NCBI RefSeq assembly: GCF_904849725.1
Contig: NC_058518.1
Location: forward strand, 215,524,741-215,588,740
Direction: 5' to 3'
Origin: Hordeum vulgare subsp. vulgare
Lineage: Eukaryota; Streptophyta; Magnoliopsida; Poales; Poaceae
Length of the DNA stretch: 64,000 bases
Under the pieces are notes generated by a model. The model saw only the letters and a program-made list of their open reading frames with translations. It did no database searches and was not told the origin of the DNA. Each line of letters opens with the position of its first letter. Position 1 is the stretch's first letter. Positions 48,149 through 58,795 of this stretch are shown piece by piece. The position numbers and the translations under genes are program-made.

Positions 48149-48732
48149 GTAGCCCTCGGGCCCAAGGAGTGCGTGGGATGGCTTCTCGGCAAAGCCTTGA
48201 GGACGGCCTGAAGCATCGCGGGCCCTCATTGCTTGCGAGCCAGGCGGCACATGTGTCCATCCGTCATGCGGCGACAATCTCGCTCCTCGAGGCGTTCGAG
48301 GTGCACCAGGCCACGACAGCTCGATCTCCAAGAACCACGCAAGCCATCATTGTTCTCATTGAATGGCATCGGTGCGGCCTAACCACAGCCAACGGCCCTC
48401 GCAGATGTGACCGCTCGGTTGACAGGTGAAGCGACGTGGGCGGCAATGCTCCTGTTGGCCCATGACGGTTGGTGGCCACAGCTCGCCTATAAATTTGCCT
48501 CGCCCCTGGCGCGGGGGAGGCACTGCGATCTTGAGCTCCCGCTCTGCTCCCTTCCTCCATTGAGAAAAACCTCTCCTCCCCTTCACATCTTCGTCTTCCA
48601 TAGAGCCTCCGAGAGGCGACTCCGGCCGGGGAAAGCGTGTGGTTTTGCCCGCACCCTCGTCAGCCCCCGGGAGCAGCGGCGAGGGACCCTCAGGGTTGTC
48701 GCGCATCCGCTGCCGCTAGACTCTGGCCGATG
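48149..48732. other. Internal region of B beside the 3' LTR
   Basis: GC-rich. Forward strand carries many short overlapping frames without motifs. Forward CCTATAAATTTGCC near 48485 gives a possible TATA word 250 bases before the antisense frame. A splice-like pair (GTAAGT at 48734, TTCTTCAG ending 48808) lies just beyond. Confidence 0.4.
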
Positions 48733-48808
48733 AGTAAGTTCATCACTTGCACTCCCTTTCCTTCTTGTCCCGTCTGCTGCTTGGTGGTTGATCTTCACTT
48801 TTCTTCAG

Positions 48809-49463
48809 TGCGCTCGCCGCCAAGAAGCCCAAGCTTGGCAAGCTTCAGAAGGAGGTGGAAGGGCTGCGGGCCCAGCTCAAGAGCGTCGAGGTCGCCCTCC
48901 AGGCCGCCCGCCAGGGTGAAGCAGAGGCCAAGGAGGAGCTGGTGTCGCTGCAGAGGGAGGTCCAGGAGGTGGTCGACGCCGTTCAGGATACCCAGGACGA
49001 GGCGTCGTACGCCCAGATGCTGGCGTCCCAGCGAGTTAAACAGTTCGAGGGCATCGCCGGCCGAGCGACGCACGCGACGTGCCGATTCGTGGGGGTCGCC
49101 CCGCCGCTGTCGAATGTGAGAAGCAACGGGGGCTACCTTGCCTTCTTCCAAAAGGTGGTGGAGACGCTAGAGGCCGGCGTCTCCTGCGTGGAGGAGAACA
49201 ACAAGTTCGACGCGTGCGAGCTTCTGGGCCGTGCCTTGACGCTCGTCTTCTCCAACCTGTGTCGTCTCGTCCCAAAGCTCGATCTCCAGCGCGTCGTCGA
49301 GCTGGTGCGTGCTGAGTCCCGACGACTTCTCCGAGACAAAGTCCGCCCGCGCGTGGATGCCTTGGTGGACCGGTACGTCCAGGTGCCCGTCTCCAGCGAG
49401 GAGGAGGGCTCTGGTGTCGAGCCCATCGGTGCGAAGGGTGGCACCGGCGACACCTCCCCCTAG
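48809..49463 (+). CDS. Antisense coiled-coil ORF of element B
   Basis: Open for about 218 codons on the forward strand, opposite to the element. It begins after a 3' splice-like site with AKKPKLGKLQKEVEGLRAQ and has a long Ala/Glu/Lys/Gln heptad-like coiled coil to about residue 70 (LVSLQREVQEVVDAV). A mixed domain follows (GGYLAFFQKVVETLEAGVS, LLGRALTLVFSNLCRLVPKL). It ends with an acidic Ser/Glu/Gly tail and a TAG. No ATG is in frame near the start; the first alternative start is GTG at 48855, so an upstream exon is likely. Extra antisense frames are known in Tat-lineage elements (maize Grande is the described case). Function unknown. Confidence 0.6.
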
Positions 49464-50570
49464 GTGTCTCCTCGCTTCTGTTCTCCCGTCCCTGTAATAG
49501 CGAACCATGAACTTTGCCCTCGTGGGCGTTAAACTTTTGCACGTTACCTTAGTCGTTCTCCCTTTTCCCCTCGCTCTTGAATCGGCGACTTTCTCGCCGG
49601 TAGTCGTTGCGGCTCGGCTTCCTTGCATAGGGCCCGTTGATGACCCAGCCGTTGCTCCGGTGCAACGGCAGCCAGGGCCCTAAAGAGGTCCTATCCTCCC
49701 GAGGCATCATTTGTGTTGCTGCACGCTTGGTCGGTGGCCTCGTTCTTTGCCGCAGTTTAGTCCTTAGGCATTGATTTTCTCGTTAGTGCGCGTGGTTTTA
49801 ACTCATGGTTAGTTCGACGTGAAACCAGATGGCCCCTGTATGGGCCTCAAGGGTACTTAGCTCGTGGGTTTGCGTCGTCCCTTCCATTACTCCTCCTGAG
49901 TAGCTCCTACTTCGTAGATGGGATGGGGTGGGGACCCTTTCGACACTCTGTGTCTGCAGGTCCCGATCCCTTACATTTCCCTGCCATCGTGAGGCGCAAC
50001 CCGTTACCAAGGTTGTTCCTCACGGGGCAAAGCCCCGACACCCTGGGTGCCGACAAGGGCGACACGTGGCTGGCCGAGTGGCTTTGCGACCAGCAAGGCC
50101 CCTGAGGTGTGTTGCTCAGGAGCCCCCCTTGACACTCAAGCCACTTTACGCCGACAAGCCCCGGTTATGACCGGTTAAGGCTCCTGAGGCTCTATGCTCA
50201 GGAGCCCCCTTTGGTGCTCGAGCGATTCCTCTTCCCGTTCCTTTGGTCATCGCCCCAGGACTACCTCAGGCCTCCTGAGACTCTTTGTGGTGATATCGTG
50301 CTTTGATCGCCAAAAATATTTGCCCCTGGGAAGGCAAGTCCTTGCTTTTGATCCTTGGCCCCAAGGCACGGTGCGGAGCATTCGGCTCCTTGGAAAATGT
50401 CATCCAGGAAAGAGACTTCAAAACCAGCGAAACGAGAAAGCACAAGAGAAAGTCCCCCCCCCCTTTTGTTTTTCAAACATCGACTCTTTAAATTGACAGA
50501 TTTAAGTCCGGCACAGGATAGTTCAAAATCCAAGAAGAACCAAGCAAACGCCTCGTCTGACACCTAGGCT
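49464..50570. other. Internal non-coding region of B, left of C
   Basis: No supported frame. It contains two copies of a hairpin word: GGCCCCTGAG with CTCAGGAGCC (50097-50124) and GGCTCCTGAG with CTCAGGAGCC (50179-50206). Confidence 0.55.
50097..50206. repeat. Two hairpin repeats (left of C) in element B
   Basis: 10-base arms, 8-base loops, 82 bases apart; the arms of the second (50179-50206) are perfect, those of the first have one mismatch. Two more copies lie right of C. Confidence 0.85.
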
Positions 50571-50572
50571 GG

Positions 50573-50700
50573 CATAGTCATTGGTGGACTGAGTTGATTG
50601 CCTCCATCTTCTCCCGAGCGCGGAGCATAGGGCTTCCACTAGGCGTGGGATGGACCCCTTCCGCGTCCTCGGGGGGGGGGGGGGGGGGGGGGCTGGGCGT
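50573..50700. repeat. Left part of a duplicated unit in B, with G22 run
   Basis: ATTGGTGGACTGAGTTGATT to GGACCCCTTCCGCGTCCTC is repeated at 58924-59015. A run of 22 Gs (50671-50692) stands where the other copy has five Gs then TCCC. Element C follows at 50701. Confidence 0.8.
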
Positions 50701-52244
50701 TGCTACTTCTCAAACAACAGCGCCAGAAAATGACACGTTGACGGAGATTGGGCTTGCGTTTGTTTTTCCCTTGAAGAGGAAATGGTGATGCAGCACAGGA
50801 GCAGTAAGTGTTTCCCTCAGTTTGAGAACCAAGGTATCGATCCAGAAGGAGGGTCTCGTCAAGTCCAGAGTACCTGCGCAAACACAAACAAGCTTGCTCC
50901 CAACGCTTCAAAGGGTTTGTCAATCCGTTCAACATTGTTTGCAAAGTGAGATCTGAAGGCGGAAAGTGCAAGGAAGTAAAAAGTGTAAGGCTAAAAATAT
51001 GGTGTGGAGTAGACCCTGGGGGGCATAGTATTCACTAGAGGCTTCTCTCAAAATAGCAAGTATTACGGTGGGTGAACAAATTACTGTCGAGCAATTGATA
51101 GAACCGCGCAAAGTCATGACGATATCTAAGGCAATGATCTAGCATATAGGCATCACGTCTGAGACAAGTAGACCGATACTTTTTGCATCTACAACTATTA
51201 CTCCACACATCGACCGCTATCCGGCATGCATCTAGTGTATTGAGTTCATGAAGAACAGAGCAACGCTTTAAGCAAGATGACATGATGTAGAGGGATAATC
51301 TCAAACCAATGATGAAAACCCCATCTTTTTACCCTTGATGGCAACAACACGATACATGCCTCGCTACCCCTTCTGTCACTGGGTGAGGTCACCGCACGGT
51401 ATGAACCCAAAACCAAGCACTTCTCCCATTGCAAGAATCATAGATCTAGTTGGCCAAACAAAACCCACAACTCGAAGAGAATTACAAGGATATGAAATCA
51501 TGCATAAGAGAGATCAGAAGAAACTCAGATAAGATTCATAGATAATCTCATCATAAATCCACTATTCATCGGATCTCGACAAACACACCGCAAAAGGAGA
51601 TTACATCGGATAGATCTCCAGGAAGATCATGGAGAACATTGTATTGAAGATCCAAGAGAGAGAAGAAGCCATCTAGTTACTAGCTATGGACCCGTAGGTC
51701 TATGGTGAACTACTCACGCATCATCGGAGAGGTCATGGAGTTGATGGAGAAACCTTCCATGTCTGAATCCCCCCTCTAGCAGGGCACCAGGACGTGCCCC
51801 AGGTGGGATCTTGCGGAGACAGAAGCTTGCGGCGGCGGAAAAGTGATTATGATGCTCCCATAATTTTTATGGGAATATTTGGGAATATATAGACACAAGA
51901 TCTAGGTCAGGGGACCTCCAGGGGGCCCACAAGCCTGCTCGCTGCCCCCCTAGTCGCGAGGTGGGGGCTTGTGGATCCCATGGGGCTCTTCTGGCTTGGC
52001 TCCCAAGTCCCCCGATCTTCTTCCGTTCCAGAAAAAATCTTTTCGGGGATTTTCTTCCGTTTGGACTCTGTTTGAAAATCTCCTCTGAAAGGGGTCAAAA
52101 CATGGAAAAAACAGGAACTGGCACTTGGTACTAAATTAATAAGTTAGCCCCAGAAAATAAATAAAAGGCATGCAAAACATCCAAAGTTTGACAAGATAAT
52201 AGCATGAAACCATCAAAAATTATAGATACGTTGGAGACATATCA
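50701..52244 (-). repeat. 3' LTR of element C
   Basis: Forward strand TGCTACTTCTCAAACAAC to GGAGACATATCA, 1544 bases. About 31 differences from the other LTR in its first 523 forward bases, none over 51224-51716, and many again after that. Confidence 0.9.
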
Positions 52245-52262
52245 AGCATCCCCAAGCTTAAC
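52245..52262 (-). other. Polypurine tract of element C
   Basis: Reverse-strand AAGCTTGGGGATGCT directly before the LTR opening TGATATGTCTCC; the same word precedes the LTR in D. Confidence 0.75.
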
Positions 52263-53025
52263 TCCTGGTCGTCCTCGAGTAGGGAAGTGATAAAGAATGA
52301 ATTTTTGATGTGGAATGCTACCTAGGCATAGTTGTCCTTTGAAACTTCTTTCACGTGGCATGAATGTTCAGATCCGTAAGATTCAAAACAATAGTTTGAT
52401 ATTGACATGAAAACAGTAATACTTCAAGCAAACTAGCAAGGTAATCATGAACTTTTGAAATAACAAGGCCAAAGAAAGTTATCCCTACAAAATAATATAG
52501 TCTGGCTATGCTCCATCATCCTCACACAACTAATGTAAATCATGCACAACCCCGGAATTGGCCAAGTAATTGTTTTCGCACTATTACTTTCTCAAACTTT
52601 TTAGAACTATCACGTAATACATGAGCGTGAGCCATGGATATAGCACTATAGGTGGAATAGAGTGTGGTGGTGGTTGTGAGACAAAAAGGAGGAGATGGTC
52701 ACACTGACTCGACGTATCAATAGGCTATGGAGATGCCCATTAATAGATATCAATGTGAATGAGTAGGGATTTCCATACAAGAGATGCACTAGAGCTATAA
52801 GTATGTGAAAGCTCAAGAGGAAAACTAGTGGGTGTGCATCCAACTTGCTTGCTCACAAAGACCTAGGGGAATTTTGAGGAAGCCCATCATTGGAATATAC
52901 AAGCCAAGTTATAAAACGAATATTCCCACTAGCATATGGTAGTGACAAAGCAAGAAGCTCTCAATCATGAAGAACATGGTGCTAACATGAAGCACAAGTG
53001 TGGAAAAAGATAGTAGCATTGTCCC

Positions 53026-53135
53026 TTCTCTCTTTTTCTCTCTTTTATTTTTTTATTTGGGCTCTTAGGCCTCTTTTTTTCTTTTTCCTCTCTTTTTTTT
53101 GTTTTTGGGCTCTTTAGCCTCTCTTTTTTCTCACA
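53026..53135. repeat. Pyrimidine-rich low-complexity block
   Basis: Long C/T and T runs, with two imperfect copies of TTTGGGCTCTTAGGCCTC about 45 bases apart. Confidence 0.75.
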
Positions 53136-53912
53136 TGGGACAATGCTCTAATAATGATGAGCATCACACTTTTTAGTTACTCAAAGCTCAAAGATCACAA
53201 TGATGATGACTCCATAGGAAATGCCTCCGGCAGTGTACCGGGATGTGCAACGATCTAGTATGATCACGCAATGGCAATATGAGAGTGACGGCACAAGTCA
53301 TGAGACGGAATAGTGGGAGTTGCATAGCAATATAACTCGGAATGGCTACGAAAATGCCATAGTAGGTAGGTATGGTGGTTGTTTTGAGGAAGGAATTTGG
53401 TGCGTTTGTGCACCGGCGAGAATTGCGCGGCGCTAGCGAGGCTAGCAATGGTGGAAGGTGAAAGTGCATCTATACCATGGACTCAACATTAGTCATAACT
53501 CACATACTTGTTGCAAAAGTTTTTATTAGTAACTGAAACAAAGTGCTAAACGCATACTCCGAGGGGAAGGGTTGGTAGGTGTAAACCATCGCGCGATCCC
53601 GACCTCAACACAAAGGATGACAATCAATAGATCAATTATGCTCCGACTTCCTAACATAGCGGTTCACCATACGTGCATGCTACGGGAATCACTAACTACA
53701 ACACAAGTATTTCTAGATTCACAATGCCCTACTAACATAGCTTTTAATATTATCAAATCCATGTCTCAAAACTAATTGAGAGTAATCGAAACTTTTCTTT
53801 CTACTCAATGCACATGAAGATGGAGGTTTTTGCATCCTCTTTGGGTACCTAGAATATGGGACTACTTTCATAGCATAAGCCAACTACCAAATAATGCAAC
53901 ACCGTGCTCTAA

Positions 53913-54015
53913 AGATATAAGTGAAGCACAAGACCAAAAGTATCTAGCTCAAAAGATATAAGTGAAGCACTAAAGCAAAAGTATCTAGCTCAAAAGATAT
54001 AAGTGAAGCACTATG
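53913..54015 (-). repeat. 41-bp tandem repeat in element C
   Basis: Units start at 53913, 53954 and 53995; the third is partial. Forward unit opens AGATATAAGTGAAGCAC and contains AAAAGTATCTAGCTCAA. Confidence 0.85.
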
Positions 54016-54941
54016 AGCATTCTAGCAAAATCACGATGAGTGCATGTCTCTCTCTCTCAAAAAGGTGTGCAGCAAGGATGATTGTGACACAACAAAAAGA
54101 AAAGACTCCTAAGATACAAGACGCTCCAAGCAAAACACATATCATGTGGTGAATAAAAATATAGCTCCAAGTAATGCTACCAATGGATTGAAGACGAAAG
54201 AGGGGATGCCTTCCCGGGGCATCCCCAAGCTTAGGCTTTTTGGTGTCCTTGAATTTGGCTTGGGGGGACTTGGGAATCCCCAAGCTTGATCTCTTTCCAC
54301 TCCTTATCTCTTTTTCCATGAGAACGTCACCCAAAACTTGAAAACTTCACAACACAAAACTTAAACAAAAACTTGTGATAACATTAGTACAAGAAAACAA
54401 ACTGCCACTTCTTTTGGTACTGTAGCAAACTTGAATTCCATCTATATTGGTGTTGGGCTACTGTATTCTCACTTTCCCATGGCTAGTACCCCCCGATACT
54501 AACCATAATTTAATCAAAACAAGCAACCAACTCAACAAAAATAGAATCTGTCAAAAACAGTCCAGTCTGTAGCAATCTGTATACTTCGTATACTTTTGGT
54601 ACCTCACAAAATCTGCAAAAATTACGAAGGTTTGGGGAAAAAGCATATAAATCAGCAGCAAAAAGAATAAACTCAAAATCTCTTTCTGAATAAAAATGAA
54701 AAATCATCTCGTGAGCCAAAAGTTTATGTCTTTTTCCAGCAGGATCAAACAACCATTACCAAGACTAGTCATAAAGGTTTTGCTTGGCTCAAACACAAAA
54801 AGAAACACAAAAAACACAATCACAACAGAATTATGAAAGTGTGGATGCAAGAAAACAGAAAGAAAAAATATAAATTCATTGGGTTGCCTCCCAACAAGCT
54901 CTATTGTTTAACGCCCTTAGCTAGGCATAGTAGCGATAGCA

Positions 54942-55979
54942 TCACGTATTGTCGTCTTTGGTGCTCAAACCATAAGTAGCCCTCATCATGGATTCATAAG
55001 GCAATCTTATTTTCTTTCTAGGAAAGTGTTCCATGCCCTTCCTTAAAGGAAATTGAAATCTAATATTCCCTTCCTTCATATCGATGATAGCACCGATAGT
55101 CCTTAGGAAAGGTCTACCAAGAATAATAGGGCACGTAGGATTGCAATCAGTGTCAAGCACAATGAAATCCACGGGTACATAGTTCCTATTTGCAATAATA
55201 AGAACATCATTGATCCTTCCCATGGGTTTCTTGATAGTAGAATCATCAAGATGCAAATTAAGAGAACACTCTTCAATCTCATTAAAACCTAGAATATCAC
55301 ATAAAGACTTTGGAATCGCAGAAACACTAGCACCCAAATCACACAAAGCATTGCACTCATAGTTTTTGATTTTGATTTTTATGGTAGGTTCCCACTCATC
55401 ATGAAGCTTTCTAGGGATAGAGACTTCCAATTCAAGTTTCTCTTCAAGAGCTTTTATCATAGCTTCAACGATATGATCGGTAAAGGCTTTGTTTTGGCTA
55501 TAAGCATGTGGAGAGTTCAACATGGATTGCATCAAAGAAATGCATTCAATCAAGGAGAAACTATCATAATTGAATTCCTTGAAATCCACGGTAGTAATTT
55601 CATTACTACTCAAAGTTTTAACGTCTTCTACTCCACTTTTAATGCTTTTAGCATCAAGATAGATGGACTCCGAATCATTGGGGCACTTTTCAACCAAAGT
55701 GGATTCATATCCAGCCCCATAATCATTAGGTTTTACACAAGAAAACAAAGATTCAATGGGAGTCACACCAAGTAGTTTAAGATCTTCGTGATTCTCATCA
55801 CGAGAACACGCCTTTTTAAGCCATTCATGTCTAGCACGAATTTGGGCGGTTCTTTCTTGGCTCTCAATCATGGAAACACGCATAGCTTTCAAAGTTTCAT
55901 CCATGTTTATTTTGGGAGGAGCACATCTAACTTTCAAAGCATCAACATCACAAGCAAGACTATCAACGCTCTTAGCCAA
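54942..55979 (-). CDS. Gag-protease C-terminal ORF of element C (retropepsin)
   Basis: Open for 345 codons. The first third is helical and charged (ERTAQIRARHEWLKKACSRD). From about residue 190 comes an Athila-type aspartic protease: LHDEWEPTIKIKIKNYECNA, CDLGASVSAIPKSL with the catalytic Asp-Leu-Gly, and CPIILGRPFLRTIGAIIDM as the second conserved block. It ends LPYESMMRATYGLS and a stop. In full-length Athila elements the frame continues into RT; here a stop and non-coding sequence follow. The true start is in gag: the frame was once continuous with 56401-55980 and is separated from it by a frameshift near 55960-55980. The protease itself looks undamaged. Confidence 0.82.
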   Translation of the reverse strand: MAKSVDSLACDVDALKVRCAPPKINMDETLKAMRVSMIESQERTAQIRARHEWLKKACSRDENHEDLKLLGVTPIESLFSCVKPNDYGAGYESTLVEKCPNDSESIYLDAKSIKSGVEDVKTLSSNEITTVDFKEFNYDSFSLIECISLMQSMLNSPHAYSQNKAFTDHIVEAMIKALEEKLELEVSIPRKLHDEWEPTIKIKIKNYECNALCDLGASVSAIPKSLCDILGFNEIEECSLNLHLDDSTIKKPMGRINDVLIIANRNYVPVDFIVLDTDCNPTCPIILGRPFLRTIGAIIDMKEGNIRFQFPLRKGMEHFPRKKIRLPYESMMRATYGLSTKDDNT

Positions 55980-57034
55980 ATCGTCAATTTTGAGTAGTTT
56001 TCCTCTATGGACGCATTGAAAATCTTTTGAGAGTTGATGAACTCTTCGATATTACTCTCTAGATCAGAGGGTAATCTATTGTAATTTCCATGGGTATTGT
56101 TGTAGGAGTTGCCAAAGTTATTAGAGGAGTTACTAGGAGAAGGCCTAGGAACATAGTTTCCTCTAAAAGCGTTGTTGTTGCCAAAGTTATTCCTACCAAC
56201 AAAATTAACGTCCAAGCTAGCGTTGCTACTCTCAATAAAAGAAGACAAAGGCATATCATTTGGATCCAAAGGAGCACTTCTACTAGCAACCAAATTCATT
56301 AACTCATCCATCTTAGCACTCAACGAGTTAATTACTTCTATAGCGTATACCTTCTTACTAGTAGGTGACCTTTCAGTGTGCCACTGAGAGTAGTTCGTCA
56401 TGATGTTGTCTAAGAGCTTTGTGGCTTATCCTAACGTAATTTCCATGAACGTTCCACCTGAGGCGGAGTCCAAGATATTTCTAGAAGCAAAATTCTAGCC
56501 ACCGTAAAAGATTTGAATAATCATCCAAAGGCTCAAGCCATGAGCGGGACAATTTCTAATCATTAATTTCATTCTCTCCCAAGCTTGTGCAACATGCTCA
56601 TGATCAAGTTGCTTGAAATTCATGATATCATTACGGAGAGAGATGATCTTAGCTGGCGGAAAATACTTGGATATATCAGCATCTTTGCACTTATCCCAAG
56701 AATCGATACTATTTTTGGGCAAAGAAGAAAACCAAGTTTTTGCGCGATCTCGCAACGAGAAAGGAAAAGGCTTTAATTTAATCACGTCATTATACACATC
56801 TTTTTCCTTTTGCATATCGCAAAGCTCAATGAAGGTATTGATATGGGATGTTGCATCTTCACTAGGAAGGCCAGAGAATTGCTCTTTCGTAACAAGATTC
56901 AGCAAAGCGGCATTGATTTCATATGACTCCGCACTAGTGGCGGGAGCTATAGGAGTACTAATAAAATCGTTATTATTAGTATTCGAGAAGTCACAAAGCT
57001 TGGTGTTTTCGTTCATGGTGACTTTAGCAAGCAA
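55934..57034 (-). pseudogene. gag: Gag of element C
   Basis: From a Met near 57016 (MNENTKLCDFSNTNNNDF) the frame gives the Athila capsid region: LVTKEQFSGLPSEDATSHIN, FSLRDRAKTWFSSLPK, WDKCKDADISKYFPPAKI, LDHEHVAQAWERMKLMIRN. A stop falls at 56495-56497 and another near 56402. The reading then continues (56401-55934) through DELMNLVASRSAPLDPND and an Asn/Gly-rich stretch (NNFGNNNAFRGNYV) to a frameshift before the protease frame. Two stops and one shift separate it from function. Confidence 0.82.
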
Positions 57035-57221
57035 GCAAGCACACGAGCAAACATAAAGCGGGCGAGAAAAAGGGCGAACAAAAAGGCGAATGAGAAGGCG
57101 AACGAAAAAGGCAAATTGGTGAAGTGGGGGAGAGGAAAATTAGAGGCAACTGGCAAACAAAGTAAATGCAAGAGATGAGTTTGCGACACTTACTTGGATG
57201 AGTTCTTGACTTGATCTTCCT
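57035..57221 (-). other. 5' leader of element C
   Basis: Short leader between primer site and gag. The forward strand shows a repeated GGCGAA word (GCGAGAAAAAGGGCGAACAA, then AAGGCGAA twice). Confidence 0.55.
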
Positions 57222-57239
57222 CCCCGGCAACGGAGCCAG
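57222..57239 (-). other. Primer binding site of element C (tRNA-Asp type)
   Basis: Reverse strand TGGCTCCGTTGCCGGGGA, one mismatch to the tRNA-Asp complement, nine bases inside the LTR, the same variant as in D. Confidence 0.85.
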
Positions 57240-57248
57240 AAATCCTTC

Positions 57249-58795
57249 TGCTACTTCTCAAACAACAGCGCCAGAAATTCACACGTTGACGGAGATTGGG
57301 CTTGCGTTGGTTTTTCCCTTGAAGAGGAAAGGGTGATGCAGCACAGGAGCAGTAAGTATTTCCCTAAGTTTGAGAACCAAGGTATTGATCCACAAGGAGG
57401 GTCTCGTCAAGTCTAGAGTACATGCGCAAACACAAGCAAGCTTGCACCCAACGCTTCAAAGGGGTTGTCAATCCCTTCAAGATTCTTTGCAAAGTGAGAT
57501 CAGAAGGCGGAAAGTGCAACGGAGTAAAAAGTGTAAGGCTAAAAATATGGTGTGGAGTAGACCCTGGGGGCCATAGTGTTCACTAGAGGCTTCTCTCAAA
57601 ATAGCAAGTATTACGATGGGTGAACAAATTACTATCGAGCAATTGATAGAACCACGCAAAGTCATGACGATATCTAAGGCAATGATCTAGCATATATGCA
57701 TCACGTCCGAGACAAGTAGACCGATACTTTCTGCATCAACTACTATTACTCCACACATCAACCGCTATCCAGCATGCATCTAGTGTATTGAGTTCATGAA
57801 GAACAGAGCAACGCTTTAAGCAAGATGACATGATGTAGAGGGATAATCTCAAACCAATGATGAAAACCCCATCTTTTTACCCTTGATGGCAACAACACGA
57901 TACATGCCTCGCTACCCCTTCTGTCACTGGGTGAGGTCACCGCACGGTATGAACCCAAAACCAAGCACTTCTCCCATTGCAAGAATCATAGATCTAGTTG
58001 GCCAAACAAAACCCACAACTCGAAGAGAATTACAAGGATATGAAATCATGCATAAGAGAGATCAGAAGAAACTCAGATAAGATTCATAGATAATCTCATC
58101 ATAAATCCACTATTCATCGGATCTCGACAAACACACCGCAAAAGGAGATTACATCGGATAGATCTCCAGGAAGATCATGGAGAACATTGTATTGAAGATC
58201 CAAGAGAGAGAAGAAGCCATCTAGTTACTAGCTATGGACCCGTAGGTCTATGGTGAACTACTCATGCATCATCGGAGAGGTCATGGTGTTGATGGAGAAA
58301 TCTTCCGTGTCTGAATCCCCCCTTCGGCAAGGCACCAGGACGTGCCCTAGATGGGATCTTGCGGAGACAGAAGCTTGCGGCGGCGGCAAAGTGATTATGA
58401 TGCTCCCCTGATTTTTTGGGAATATTTGGGAATATATAGGCGCAAGATCTAGGTCAGGGGACCTCCAGGGGGCCCACAAGCCTGCATGGCACGCCCCCCT
58501 GGCCGCGGGGTGGGGGCTTGTGGGGCCCCTGGGGCTCTTCTGGCTTGGCTCCCAAGTCCCCTGATCTTCTTCCGTTCCAGAAAAAAATCTTTTCAGGGAT
58601 TTTCTTTCGTTTGGACTCCGTTTCAAAATCTCCTCTGAAAGGAGTCAAAAACATGGAAAAAACAAGAACTCGCACTTGGCACTGAATTAATAAGTTAGTT
58701 CGAGAAAATAAATAAAAGGCATGCAAAATATCCAAAGTTTGACAAGATAATAGCATGAAACCATCAAAAATTATAGATACGTTGGATACGTATCA
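57249..58795 (-). repeat. 5' LTR of element C
   Basis: Forward strand TGCTACTTCTCAAACAAC to TGGATACGTATCA, 1547 bases. The stretch 57772-58264 is identical to 51224-51716. Confidence 0.9.

Larger units (their letters stand above)
52263..54941 (-). other. Non-coding 3' region of element C
   Basis: No significant frame on either strand. It contains a pyrimidine-rich block (53026-53135), a 41-bp tandem repeat (53913-54015) and, next to the protease stop, a conserved word TTGTTGGGAGGCAACCCAAT (reverse strand, near 54880-54899) that also follows gag in D. Confidence 0.7.
50701..58795 (-). mobile_element. Athila-type gag-protease element C, non-autonomous
   Basis: Reverse strand, 8095 bases: 5' LTR (58795-57249), tRNA-Asp primer site, gag, protease, 2.7 kb non-coding, purine tract, 3' LTR (52244-50701). 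Flanking words GGCGT and GCCGT match four of five. RT, RNase H and integrase are absent. Two LTRs of nearly equal length mark it as structurally complete for a non-autonomous element. It sits in element B. Confidence 0.9.

Noticed and set aside
47552..48733. Frames up to 158 codons over the left LTR of B and beside it
   Set aside because: They cross the LTR edge and have no counterpart of the same frame in the right LTR beyond what sequence similarity gives; treated as shadows.
51246..51434. Identical 62-codon frames at 51246-51434 and 57794-57982, and identical 65-codon frames at 51335 and 57883
   Set aside because: They look like duplicated small genes but lie inside the identical LTR tract of C, overlap on opposite strands and have no protein motif.
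53026..53135. Pyrimidine tract as a polypyrimidine regulatory site or purine tract of C
   Set aside because: It lies 800 bases from the LTR, and the real purine tract with the family word AAGCTTGGGGATG is at 52245-52262.
57222..57239. tRNA-Asp-like sequence (also 36812-36829 and 25049-25066)
   Set aside because: Only 18 bases match the 3' end of the tRNA and each lies just inside an LTR, so these are primer sites, not tRNA genes.
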